Source of the DNA: Bacillota bacterium
GTDB lineage: Bacteria > Bacillota > Clostridia > Lachnospirales > Lachnospiraceae
Length of the DNA: 50,902 nucleotides
Reading direction: 5' to 3'
Assembly (NCBI GenBank): GCA_023408815.1
Contig: JAEYJO010000018.1
Coordinates: forward strand, 1 to 50,902
Shown here piece after piece: positions 7,729 to 15,032 of this stretch. Position 1 is the first letter of the stretch; every line of letters starts with the position of its first letter. The notes below the pieces were generated by a model. The model ran no database searches, had not been told where the DNA came from, and saw nothing but the letters and a program-made list of their open reading frames with translations. The translations under genes were made by a program, and so were the position numbers.

Positions 7729-8166
7729 CTAAAAAGTTCCCAGTTCCTCATTAATATTGTGTGCAATTTTCCTTCCTACCTGTAGCATCACCTTCTTTTC
7801 TTCCTCTGTGACATCCTTATAAATAATGTCCGCAAGGCCTTTTCTCAGCTTCTCCAGTTCCTCACAGACCGGTTCCGCATCCTTCGTAAGCTCCAGATGA
7901 ATGCACCTTCTGTCCTGCTCATCCGCCTTCCCCGTCAAATAACCACGTTCCGTCAAATGCTCAATGGCGTGGGAAATATGGGCCTTGGAAAAGAACTTAT
8001 TCTCCGCGATATCCCTCGCCGTATCATATCTTCCGTTTCTCAGAAAAAGCAGGATTTCTATTTCTATCTTGTGCAATCCATACTTTTCCGTAATGAGGTT
8101 GCTCATTTTCTCATAAAGCTTCTTAAACTGCTGACCGTTTAACAACGTCTCAAAATCGTTATTCAC
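7729..8166 (-). CDS. MarR-family transcriptional regulator
   Basis: A 145-residue winged-helix protein. HKIEIEILLFLRNGRYDTAR, then KAHISHAIEHLTERGYLTGK (recognition helix and start of the wing) and the conserved DEQDRRCIHLELT wing are seen. The start is a GTG at 8166 with GAGAGGAAA upstream. MarR proteins bind palindromic operators as dimers and release DNA on ligand binding. It is the first gene of a two-gene unit with citrate synthase, and repeated half-sites lie just upstream at 8249-8281, so autoregulation is likely. The ligand is unknown. Confidence 0.88.
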   Translation of the reverse strand: MNNDFETLLNGQQFKKLYEKMSNLITEKYGLHKIEIEILLFLRNGRYDTARDIAENKFFSKAHISHAIEHLTERGYLTGKADEQDRRCIHLELTKDAEPVCEELEKLRKGLADIIYKDVTEEEKKVMLQVGRKIAHNINEELGTF

Positions 8167-8248
8167 AATTCTTTCCTCTCATGATGACCGCCCAAAAAAT
8201 TTTGCCGACAACAGGCGAACTGCTTCCAAATGAATTGTTTAATTAAAA

Positions 8249-8281
8249 ACAGTTTACTAAAGAACAGTTCACTTATAAACT
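8249..8281. promoter_or_regulatory. Probable MarR operator
   Basis: Two direct copies of ACAGTTYACT lie 15 bp apart (8249-8258 and 8264-8273), and AGTTTA (8251-8256) mirrors TAAACT (8276-8281). The site lies between the predicted -10 box and the MarR start. Confidence 0.45.
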
Positions 8282-8282
8282 A

Positions 8283-8310
8283 TTTTTACATATTTGTTTT
8301 TATCTGTCAA
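8283..8310 (-). promoter_or_regulatory. Probable promoter of marR-gltA
   Basis: On the minus strand, TTGACA (8310-8305) is followed after 16 bp by TAAAAA (8288-8283). The -35 is perfect; the -10 is weak. The operator-like repeats begin two bases downstream. Confidence 0.45.
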
Positions 8311-8338
8311 TATTTTTTTATGGAAGGGTGTAAAAAAG

Positions 8339-8381
8339 GAGGGCACCACAGCACGAATTCATATCGTACTTTGGTGCCCTC
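8339..8381 (-). terminator. Terminator of the atp operon
   Basis: GAGGGCACCA (8339-8348) pairs with TGGTGCCCTC (8372-8381). Read on the minus strand the 10-bp stem is followed by CCTTTTTTACA, a proper U tract, 23 bp after the stop of atpC. The loop contains a second weak pairing. Confidence 0.85.
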
Positions 8382-8403
8382 TCTATTACATTTCTGTTTA
8401 TAT

Positions 8404-8814
8404 TCAATACTTGTGTTTGTTTGCTGTCTTCAATCTGCTCATAGCACGGGATAAAGATGCCTGTGTGTGATAATATTCGCGAAGGCTCTGCTTCTGGCGC
8501 AAATGCTCCATGGCTCTCTCCTCGGCCTCTCTGGCTCTGGCGATATCAATATCTTCCGGCCGTTCCGCCGTTTGTACAAGAAGAGTGGCACGGTTATTCA
8601 TTATTTCAAAAAAACCGATACCTATCAAAGCTTCTATTTCGGTTCCATCCTCGCGCTTAATCTGGATTTCTCCTTCTTTTACGGCAATTACCATGTTCTC
8701 ATGATGCGCCTGGATTCCTACCAGACCGTCAAGAGAAGGAATAATGAGAGATGTGCAGTGGCCATCAAAAAAAGTCTTGTCCGCCGCTATTACTTTTAAA
8801 CTATATGTCTCCAT
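8404..8814 (-). CDS. atpC: ATP synthase F1 epsilon subunit
   Basis: At 136 residues this has normal length for the epsilon subunit. The N-terminal beta-sandwich is recognisable (YSLKVIAADKTFFDG, then SLDGLVGIQAHHENMV and IGIGFFEIMNNRATLL), and the C-terminal two-helix arm starts near residue 88 (IDIARAREAEERAMEHL). Epsilon joins gamma to the c ring and inhibits ATP hydrolysis. It is the last gene of atpBEFHAGDC, 19 bp after atpD, with an AGAGAGGTG ribosome site. Confidence 0.95.
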   Translation of the reverse strand: METYSLKVIAADKTFFDGHCTSLIIPSLDGLVGIQAHHENMVIAVKEGEIQIKREDGTEIEALIGIGFFEIMNNRATLLVQTAERPEDIDIARAREAEERAMEHLRQKQSLREYYHTQASLSRAMSRLKTANKHKY

Positions 8815-8833
8815 ATCAACACCTCTCTCTTAT

Positions 8834-10222
8834 TTATGCCATGGATGCAGCTTTTTCTTTTACCTCGTCGATGTTTCCGACGTTGAAAAATGCATTTTCC
8901 GGATAATCGTCCATCTCGCCATCAAGAATAGCCTGAAAACCCTTGATGGTCTCCGCAACCGGCACGTATTTTCCGGATATTCCCGTAAAGTTCTCCGCTA
9001 CGTGGAAAGGCTGGGATAAGAATTTCTGCACTTTTCTGGCACGATATACTGTCACCTTATCATCTTCGGACAACTCCTCCATGCCGAGAATAGCGATAAT
9101 ATCCTGAAGCTCTTTATACTTCTGAAGCATTTCCTGAACGCGTCTCGCTGTCTCGTAATGTTCCTGTCCAACTACATCTGCCTCCAAAATACGGGAAGTA
9201 GATTCCAGAGGATCTACCGCCGGATAAATACCTTGCTCCACGATTTTTCTGGAAAGCACCGTGGTGGCATCCAGATGGGAGAAGGTCGTAGCAGGCGCCG
9301 GGTCAGTCAAATCGTCTGCCGGCACATAAACAGCCTGAACAGAGGTAACCGAACCGTTCTTTGTAGAAGTGATTCGCTCCTGCAATTCACCCATTTCCGT
9401 TGCGAGCGTCGGCTGATAACCTACCGCAGATGGCATTCTTCCCAATAATGCCGATACCTCTGATCCTGCCTGCGTAAAACGGAATATATTGTCGATAAAT
9501 AAAAGCACGTCCTTGCCGACCTCATCACGGAAGTATTCCGCCATGGTAAGTCCCACCTCACCCACGCGCATACGCGCTCCGGGGGGTTCGTTCATCTGTC
9601 CGAACACCAAGGCCGTCTTTTCCAAAACTCCTGATTCCTTCATCTCCGTCCACAAATCGTTACCCTCTCTGGAACGTTCACCAACACCGGTGAAAATGGA
9701 ATATCCGCCATGCTCTGTAGCGATGTTACGGATCAATTCCTGAATAAGTACCGTCTTACCTACGCCGGCACCGCCGAAAAGTCCAATCTTACCGCCCTTT
9801 GCATAAGGCGTTAACAAGTCGATAACCTTAATTCCTGTCTCTAAGATCTCCACTGCGGGGCTCTGATCCGCGAATGCCGGAGGATCCCGATGGATGACCC
9901 ATTTTTCTTCGCCCTCCAAAGATGCGCCGTCGTCCAGAGTTTCTCCCAGCACATTAAAAAGGCGTCCTAAGGTTTTTTCTCCTACCGGCACCTTGATACC
10001 GCTTCCCGTGGCAGTTACTTCCATATCTCTGCTAAGTCCTTCGCTGGAAGCAAGCATGATACAGCGTACCATATTATTTCCGATGTGCTGTGCTACCTCC
10101 ATAACGCAGCGCTTTTCTCCGTTTTTCACTTCCAAAGCGTCTTTGATACGGGGCAGGTCATTATCTTCAAATTCCACATCCACAACGGGGCCCATTACCT
10201 GAACTATTTTTCCTTGTTTCAT
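8834..10222 (-). CDS. atpD: ATP synthase F1 beta subunit
   Basis: The 462-residue catalytic subunit. Walker A is GGAGVGKTVLI near residue 150; GERSREGNDL carries the catalytic Glu region; VLLFIDNIFRFTQAG is Walker B; ALLGRMPSAVGYQPTLA is the conserved beta signature. It synthesises ATP at the alpha/beta interface on the cytoplasmic side of the membrane. The start has AGGAGTCGGAG upstream and lies 12 bp after atpG. Length and motifs are ordinary, and nothing suggests a duplicate or V-type enzyme. Confidence 0.98.
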   Translation of the reverse strand: MKQGKIVQVMGPVVDVEFEDNDLPRIKDALEVKNGEKRCVMEVAQHIGNNMVRCIMLASSEGLSRDMEVTATGSGIKVPVGEKTLGRLFNVLGETLDDGASLEGEEKWVIHRDPPAFADQSPAVEILETGIKVIDLLTPYAKGGKIGLFGGAGVGKTVLIQELIRNIATEHGGYSIFTGVGERSREGNDLWTEMKESGVLEKTALVFGQMNEPPGARMRVGEVGLTMAEYFRDEVGKDVLLFIDNIFRFTQAGSEVSALLGRMPSAVGYQPTLATEMGELQERITSTKNGSVTSVQAVYVPADDLTDPAPATTFSHLDATTVLSRKIVEQGIYPAVDPLESTSRILEADVVGQEHYETARRVQEMLQKYKELQDIIAILGMEELSEDDKVTVYRARKVQKFLSQPFHVAENFTGISGKYVPVAETIKGFQAILDGEMDDYPENAFFNVGNIDEVKEKAASMA

Positions 10223-10234
10223 ATGCTCCGACTC

Positions 10235-11128
10235 CTAACTTAACTTCTTTTTCTTCTGGGCTTTCGCACCGCTGATTACCTCAGTGATCTGCTGCGTGAT
10301 CAGCGCCTGCCTTGCTCTATTAAACATGATATCGAGTTCCCTTAACATTTCTTCCGCATTATCCACCGCAGCCTCCATAGCCATCATTCGGGAATTCTGC
10401 TCGCTGCAGAAGGACTCTACCAACGCTCCGTAAATGAAACCTACAAAATAATCCGCCGCAATATGATTAACCACCGCACAGGCGTTCGGCTTCAGCGCCA
10501 ACTCCTCCATGTGTACGTCAATCGGGGGCTTTATATGGAAATCCGTTTTCTTCAAAGGGAGCAGCCTCACCGTCTCAGCTTCCGCCTGCATGAAACTCGC
10601 CATCTTCGTATAAATAATGTAAACCTCATCCAGACTGCCGTCTCTGTACAGCTCCAATACACCTTCAGCAATTTTTCTCGCCCTTCCAAGGGTGGGATTC
10701 TGAATAGTATATTGGCATTCCTCTTCTATATTGATTTTCTTGCGTTTAAAATACTGGCGCCCTACTTCCCCCAGAACGAACAATACCGGATTCCCACAGC
10801 TTTTCAGCTGCTCCTCCGCCAACTTTAAGATGTTGTGGTTATACGCTCCAGCCAAACCTTTATCAGCGGTTATTACGATATATCCGACTTTTTTTTCTTC
10901 CGGACGCTTCTCCTCATGCTGATCGAAGTAAATGTTCTTCATGTCCGGAATATGACGAAGTATCTGGCCCATAGTATTCTGCAGAGTAAAGAAATAAGGC
11001 TCCGTCGCTTCCAGATTCTTTTTCGCTTTCTTAAGCTTCGAAGAAGAAATCATATACATAGCATTGGTAATCTTCATCGTGTCCTGTATACTCTTCATTC
11101 TGACTTGTATTTCTTTTATACTTGCCAT
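10235..11128 (-). CDS. atpG: ATP synthase F1 gamma subunit
   Basis: The 297-residue central rotor shaft. The N-terminal helix MASIKEIQVRMKSIQDTMKI and the C-terminal helix with FNRARQALITQQITEVISGA form the antiparallel coiled coil that turns inside the alpha/beta ring; ITADKGLAGAYN is the conserved strand after the first helix. It follows atpA by 6 bp with AGGTGATAG as ribosome site. Family length is usually 285-300, so it is complete. Confidence 0.97.
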   Translation of the reverse strand: MASIKEIQVRMKSIQDTMKITNAMYMISSSKLKKAKKNLEATEPYFFTLQNTMGQILRHIPDMKNIYFDQHEEKRPEEKKVGYIVITADKGLAGAYNHNILKLAEEQLKSCGNPVLFVLGEVGRQYFKRKKINIEEECQYTIQNPTLGRARKIAEGVLELYRDGSLDEVYIIYTKMASFMQAEAETVRLLPLKKTDFHIKPPIDVHMEELALKPNACAVVNHIAADYFVGFIYGALVESFCSEQNSRMMAMEAAVDNAEEMLRELDIMFNRARQALITQQITEVISGAKAQKKKKLS

Positions 11129-11134
11129 ACTCTA

Positions 11135-12637
11135 TCACCTGCTCTTATATTCCTTGGCCGCTTCGATAATCTGCTCTACCAACTCATCCGTTAAGGCTTT
11201 CTTCTCTTCGATTTCAAATCCTATCTTAGGATATTTTCTATCTATGAATTCCAGTATTCCCTTCTGATATTCCTTTACCTTTTTCACCTCTACCAAATCG
11301 AAAATACGGTGGTTCGCCAAGCAAAGCGTCATTACCTGCTCATGCAATGAAAGAGGATGCGCCAAGGGCTGCTTCAACAGCTCCATCAGCACCTTGCCGT
11401 GCTGAAGCTGCCGTTTCGTATTATCGTCCAAATCGGAGCTGAACTGGGTAAATACTTCCATTTCCCTGTACTGTGCCAAATCGATACGGATACTTCCTGA
11501 CGCCTTTTTCATCGCCTTCGTCTGTGCCGCACCGCCTACACGGGATACGGACAAGCCTACGTTGACCGCCGGTCTCATACCTGCAAAGAACAAATCGCTT
11601 TCTAAGAAAATCTGTCCGTCGGTAATGGAAATAACGTTCGTAGGAATATAGGAAGATACATCTCCGGCCTGCGTCTCGACAATAGGAAGCGCTGTGATGG
11701 AACCGCCTCCCAATTCATCGCTCAAACGGCTGGAACGCTCCAATAATCTGGAATGAAGGTAGAATACGTCACCCGGGTATGCCTCACGTCCGGGCGGACG
11801 CTCCAGCAAAAGGGACAACGCACGGTATGCCACTGCGTGCTTGGATAAATCGTCGTAAACCATAAGCACGTCTTTTCCCTGATACATAAAATACTCGCCC
11901 AGTGCCGTTCCGGCATAAGGCGCGATATATTGCAGCGAAGCCGGTTCGCTGGCTGTAGAAACAAGCACGATCGTATAATCCAAAGCGCCGTGATGTTCCA
12001 GTGTGGAAACCAATTTCGCCACGCTGGATGCCTTTTGGCCGATAGCCACGTATATACAGATAACACCTTTTCCCTTTTGGTTGATAATCGTATCCAGCGC
12101 AATGGAAGTCTTTCCGGTCTGTCTGTCACCGATAATCAACTCTCTTTGTCCGCGTCCGATGGGAAACATGGAGTCAATGGACAAGATTCCCGTCTCCAAA
12201 GGAGTATTTACGGATTTACGCTGAATAATCCCCGGGGCTTCTTCTTCTATCGGTCTGTAATCCTTAGCTGGAATCTCTCCCTTGCCATCCACCGGTTCGC
12301 CCAGCGCATTGATGATTCTTCCGATATAGCCTTCTCCCACGGGAATGCCTGCTTTTTTCTTCGTTCTTGTTACTTTGGTACCTTCTTTTATTCCGGTATC
12401 GCTGCCAAAGAGAATACATCCGATTTCATTTCTTCGAATGTCCTGTACCATACCCTTGACACCGTTATCAAATACTACAATCTCACCATACATGGCATGG
12501 TCGATGCCATATATCGTAGCAATTCCATCTCCTACCCAAATAACAGAACCAACTTCCTGCTCTTCGGCATCCCAGTTGTAATTTTCTACCTCTGCTTTTA
12601 AGATGGAAATAATGTCTGCTGCACTGATTGCACTCAC
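11135..12637 (-). CDS. atpA: ATP synthase F1 alpha subunit
   Basis: The regulatory nucleotide-binding subunit, about 500 residues. Walker A is GDRQTGKTSIALD; VLMVYDDLSKHAVAYR is the Walker B strand; PGREAYPGDVFYLHSRLLERS is the alpha-chain signature. The GTG at 12637 (VSAISAADII) is preceded by GGGAGGT at a good distance. A GTG at 12646 would overlap that site and is less likely. The chosen start leaves 5 bp after the atpH stop. Confidence 0.97.
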   Translation of the reverse strand: MSAISAADIISILKAEVENYNWDAEEQEVGSVIWVGDGIATIYGIDHAMYGEIVVFDNGVKGMVQDIRRNEIGCILFGSDTGIKEGTKVTRTKKKAGIPVGEGYIGRIINALGEPVDGKGEIPAKDYRPIEEEAPGIIQRKSVNTPLETGILSIDSMFPIGRGQRELIIGDRQTGKTSIALDTIINQKGKGVICIYVAIGQKASSVAKLVSTLEHHGALDYTIVLVSTASEPASLQYIAPYAGTALGEYFMYQGKDVLMVYDDLSKHAVAYRALSLLLERPPGREAYPGDVFYLHSRLLERSSRLSDELGGGSITALPIVETQAGDVSSYIPTNVISITDGQIFLESDLFFAGMRPAVNVGLSVSRVGGAAQTKAMKKASGSIRIDLAQYREMEVFTQFSSDLDDNTKRQLQHGKVLMELLKQPLAHPLSLHEQVMTLCLANHRIFDLVEVKKVKEYQKGILEFIDRKYPKIGFEIEEKKALTDELVEQIIEAAKEYKSR

Positions 12638-12642
12638 AGCGT

Positions 12643-13146
12643 TCACCTCCCAGTTAATTTTTTCTCCAATTGATGCAGACGGCCTTCATAGCTGAAGTCA
12701 AATTCTATCCCGTCCGCTTTCAACAGATAGCCGCCAAGAAGAGATTCTTCTTTCTCTTCCTCCAACAACACTTCTTCGCACGAAAACTTATCTTTCAGAA
12801 ATTGTACTATCCGTTCTTTCTCCGTTTTCTCGAGAGGATTTACATAATATATTTGTCCATGCAAGATTCCATGCTGCTTCTCATAATGCTCGCGATAGGC
12901 AATAAATGCATCCGTAAGTTGACCAATCCGTCCATATTTACATAAAAGTTTCAAAAACGCGGACATTTTCCCATCAAAAATCCGATCGATCACCGCATAT
13001 TTCTTTTTCCGTAAAACGGTAGGGTTCTGCAGGATATTAAGCAGCTTCGGCTCTTCTTCAAACATTTTCGCCGTCCGCTCTACCTCTTCTTTCGGTATGA
13101 AAAGCTCGTACAGCACCTTCCCATAATTATTGGCTGTTTGCGTCAT
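12643..13146 (-). CDS. atpH: ATP synthase F1 delta subunit
   Basis: The peripheral-stalk protein that fixes F1 to the b subunits, about 167 residues. The N-terminal helical domain begins MTQTANNYGKVLYELF, and the C-terminal part LLGGYLLKADGIEFDFSYEGRLHQL is the conserved strand of the family. The ATG at 13146 lies six bases after GGGTG. A GTG at 13155 would add three residues. It overlaps the end of atpF by 20 bp, a sign of translational coupling. Confidence 0.93.
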   Translation of the reverse strand: MTQTANNYGKVLYELFIPKEEVERTAKMFEEEPKLLNILQNPTVLRKKKYAVIDRIFDGKMSAFLKLLCKYGRIGQLTDAFIAYREHYEKQHGILHGQIYYVNPLEKTEKERIVQFLKDKFSCEEVLLEEEKEESLLGGYLLKADGIEFDFSYEGRLHQLEKKLTGR

Positions 13147-13576
13147 TTGTCTCACCCGACTTTAATATTTTTCTGGCAGCCATCAAAGCAAGGCCGGCAA
13201 TCTGACTTTCTGCTTCCCGTCTTGCTCTCTCCTGCTGGTTGTCGATTTCCTTCTTCGCTCTTTCCATGAGCCTGTCGGATTCGGTCTTGGCTTCTTCCAT
13301 AATCAGAGCCTTTTCTCCCAGCGCCTGCTCCTTTGCCTGCAACACAATTTCTTCGGCTTCTCTTTCTGCCGAATCCATCTTCGTCTCGTATTGTTCTTTT
13401 AATTCCAGAGCCTGCTCCTGATTTTTCCTGGCATCGCTCAATTGTCCCTGAATTAACTGCTCGCGTTTTTCAATAATTCCCATTACGGGCTTTACCAAAA
13501 ACTTTTTCATGAGCCAGTATAATACAAACACATTTATAATAGTAAATACAATATTCCAAAAGTTTATATTCAGCAT
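13127..13576 (-). CDS. atpF: ATP synthase Fo b subunit
   Basis: The membrane anchor of the peripheral stalk, 149 residues. MLNINFWNIVFTIINVFVLYWLM is the single membrane helix (split here by residue 20 into a polar start and hydrophobic core), then KKFLVKPVMGIIEKRE leads into a long, charged coiled coil to the end. An in-frame ATG at 13639 would add 21 residues encoded by a 19-bp tandem repeat; the ATG at 13576 fits the family better and has AAGG upstream. The repeat region is therefore the untranslated leader. Confidence 0.93.
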   Translation of the reverse strand: MLNINFWNIVFTIINVFVLYWLMKKFLVKPVMGIIEKREQLIQGQLSDARKNQEQALELKEQYETKMDSAEREAEEIVLQAKEQALGEKALIMEEAKTESDRLMERAKKEIDNQQERARREAESQIAGLALMAARKILKSGETNDANSQ

Positions 13577-13603
13577 ATTGCCTTCCGCCTTTCTCATATT
13601 AAT

Positions 13604-13641
13604 GAGTAAAGAACACTCATCTGAGTAAAAAACACTCATCT
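13604..13641. repeat. 19-bp tandem repeat between atpE and atpF
   Basis: GAGTAAARAACACTCATCT occurs twice in direct succession (13604-13622 and 13623-13641). Each copy can fold into a small hairpin (GAGT with ACTC), read on either strand. Confidence 0.8.
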
Positions 13642-13663
13642 GGAAACGCTCCAGACAGTAAAC

Positions 13664-13894
13664 TTATTTCAATAACAGAACAATCAACAAAGCGATAACG
13701 AAGCCGTAAATAGCTGTTGCCTCTGCAAGTGCACAACCGATAAGCAATGTAGTTCTGATCTTGCCGTCAGCCTCGGGCTGTCTTGCAATGGCATCCGCTG
13801 CTTTTCCCGTTGCGAGACCGATACCAATACCTGCACCAATACCTGTAAGAACTGCAATTGCCGCTCCAATAGCAACTAATAATGTTGAATCCAT
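13664..13894 (-). CDS. atpE: ATP synthase Fo c subunit
   Basis: The rotor-ring proteolipid, 76 residues, two membrane helices joined by the polar loop GKAADAIARQPEADGKIR. The ion-binding carboxylate is the Glu in ALAEATAIYG in helix 2. Helix 1 has AGIGIG where Na+-type rings have a Gln, and the residue after the Glu is Ala and not Ser, so proton coupling is favoured. The ATG at 13894 has AGGAG nine bases upstream; ATGs further up are less suitable. It follows atpB by 39 bp. Confidence 0.95.
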   Translation of the reverse strand: MDSTLLVAIGAAIAVLTGIGAGIGIGLATGKAADAIARQPEADGKIRTTLLIGCALAEATAIYGFVIALLIVLLLK

Positions 13895-13933
13895 AATAAA
13901 TACTCCTTTTCTCATCAAGATTTTATTTTTTAA

Positions 13934-14653
13934 TTAACCTTCCAAAGCTTCTCCGACAAACAGAGAAGTCAGAAATACGAAAACATACGCCTGAATCAAA
14001 CCGTCGAAAATATCGAAGTACAAGCTGAACGCAACTGGCACAACAGCCGGTACGAGCAGTTTGATCAGTTCCATTACTACGAAAGCTCCCAGCACATTAC
14101 CGAATAGTCGCATGCAAAGGGATAATGGCCGTATAAATACTTCCAAAATATTGATAGGAAGCATTATCGCAATAGGCTGGGCAAAACTTTTCAGAAAGCC
14201 CTTAAATCCTTTTTGTCTCAGACCTGCTATCTCGATCAGCATAATGCTTATGAAAGCCAGTGCGATCGTTACATTCAAATCCTTTGTCGGAGGCTTAAAG
14301 CCAAATAATCCTATCAAATCTGCCATGCCGATATACAGCGCCGCAGTGATCAAATACGGAATGTACTTCCTTCCATGGTGTCCAACACACCCCTCAAAAA
14401 ATCCATACAAACCTCCGATGGCCGTCTCCAACATCAATTGCTTTCGCCCTACATTTTCCACCTTAAGGTTCCGCACGAGTATAATCGAAGCCAGCGTCAA
14501 TACCGCCATAATTATCCATGTGACCACCACTGACTCCAAAACGGGAATTCCGCCGAAAAGTGGAATCGTAAATACGACCTCACAATTCAGTTCTTCCAGT
14601 AAGGACTCAACGAAAGCATCCATGCTCCTCACATCCTTTCCTTCTCCGTACAT
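13934..14653 (-). CDS. atpB: ATP synthase Fo a subunit
   Basis: The stator membrane protein forming the ion half-channels, up to 239 residues and five to six membrane helices. The essential Arg is in PLSLCMRLFGNVLGAFVVME; the last helix has DIFDGLIQAYVFVFLTSLF. The ATG at 14653 has AAGGA six bases upstream. A GTG at about 14632 or the ATG at 14623 (MDAFVESLL) are possible alternatives. It is the first gene of the operon; no atpI is seen in front of it. Confidence 0.95.
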   Translation of the reverse strand: MYGEGKDVRSMDAFVESLLEELNCEVVFTIPLFGGIPVLESVVVTWIIMAVLTLASIILVRNLKVENVGRKQLMLETAIGGLYGFFEGCVGHHGRKYIPYLITAALYIGMADLIGLFGFKPPTKDLNVTIALAFISIMLIEIAGLRQKGFKGFLKSFAQPIAIMLPINILEVFIRPLSLCMRLFGNVLGAFVVMELIKLLVPAVVPVAFSLYFDIFDGLIQAYVFVFLTSLFVGEALEG

Positions 14654-14739
14654 TCTTCATCCTTGACATACGGTTACCGTATTTTCACCCATTATAACAC
14701 AGCATTGCAGGCAACCGCTACTATTTGTACGAAATCCAA

Positions 14740-14805
14740 TGTAATTTTTTGTAATTTTTTGTGTAATTGATGTAATTTAATGTAATTTTTTTGTGTAATT
14801 GATGT
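14740..14805. repeat. Tandem TGTAATTTTTTG/TGTAATTGATG repeats in the atp leader
   Basis: The unit GTAATTTTTT(T)GTGTAATTGATGT (written here in two parts, GTAATTTTTT and GTGTAATTGATGT) occurs twice at about 31-bp spacing, with extra GTAATTTTTT copies next to it. In the predicted leader RNA (minus strand) this gives repeated AAAAAATTAC blocks. The 14654-15032 gap holds otherwise only the promoter below and AT-rich DNA. Confidence 0.65.
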
Positions 14806-14806
14806 C

Positions 14807-14835
14807 ATTCTATTACGCGCTTTTTGCTTTGTCAA
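14807..14835 (-). promoter_or_regulatory. Promoter of the atp operon
   Basis: On the minus strand, a perfect -35 TTGACA (14835-14830), a 17-bp spacer and -10 TAGAAT (14812-14807). The transcript would start near 14800 and carry a leader of about 150 bases before atpB. Confidence 0.75.
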
Positions 14836-15032
14836 TTACTCGTTAATCTCCGCTGCAATCTCTTAACATTTTCTTAACTTTGTTAAATTTTATTAAAATT
14901 TACCAAAAACAAGGCTATCATCTTTGTTAGTTTTTAATCTTGTTTTTATAAATGTTCATTTTTTTTAATATTATCATTAAAATGAGCACATAAAAGAGAA
15001 CAAATTTTACGAATTTTTTCTGTTTTGCTATT

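Noticed and set aside
11930..12601. 223-codon plus-strand frame
   Set aside because: Antisense shadow of atpA; composition follows the opposite strand and no ribosome site is present.
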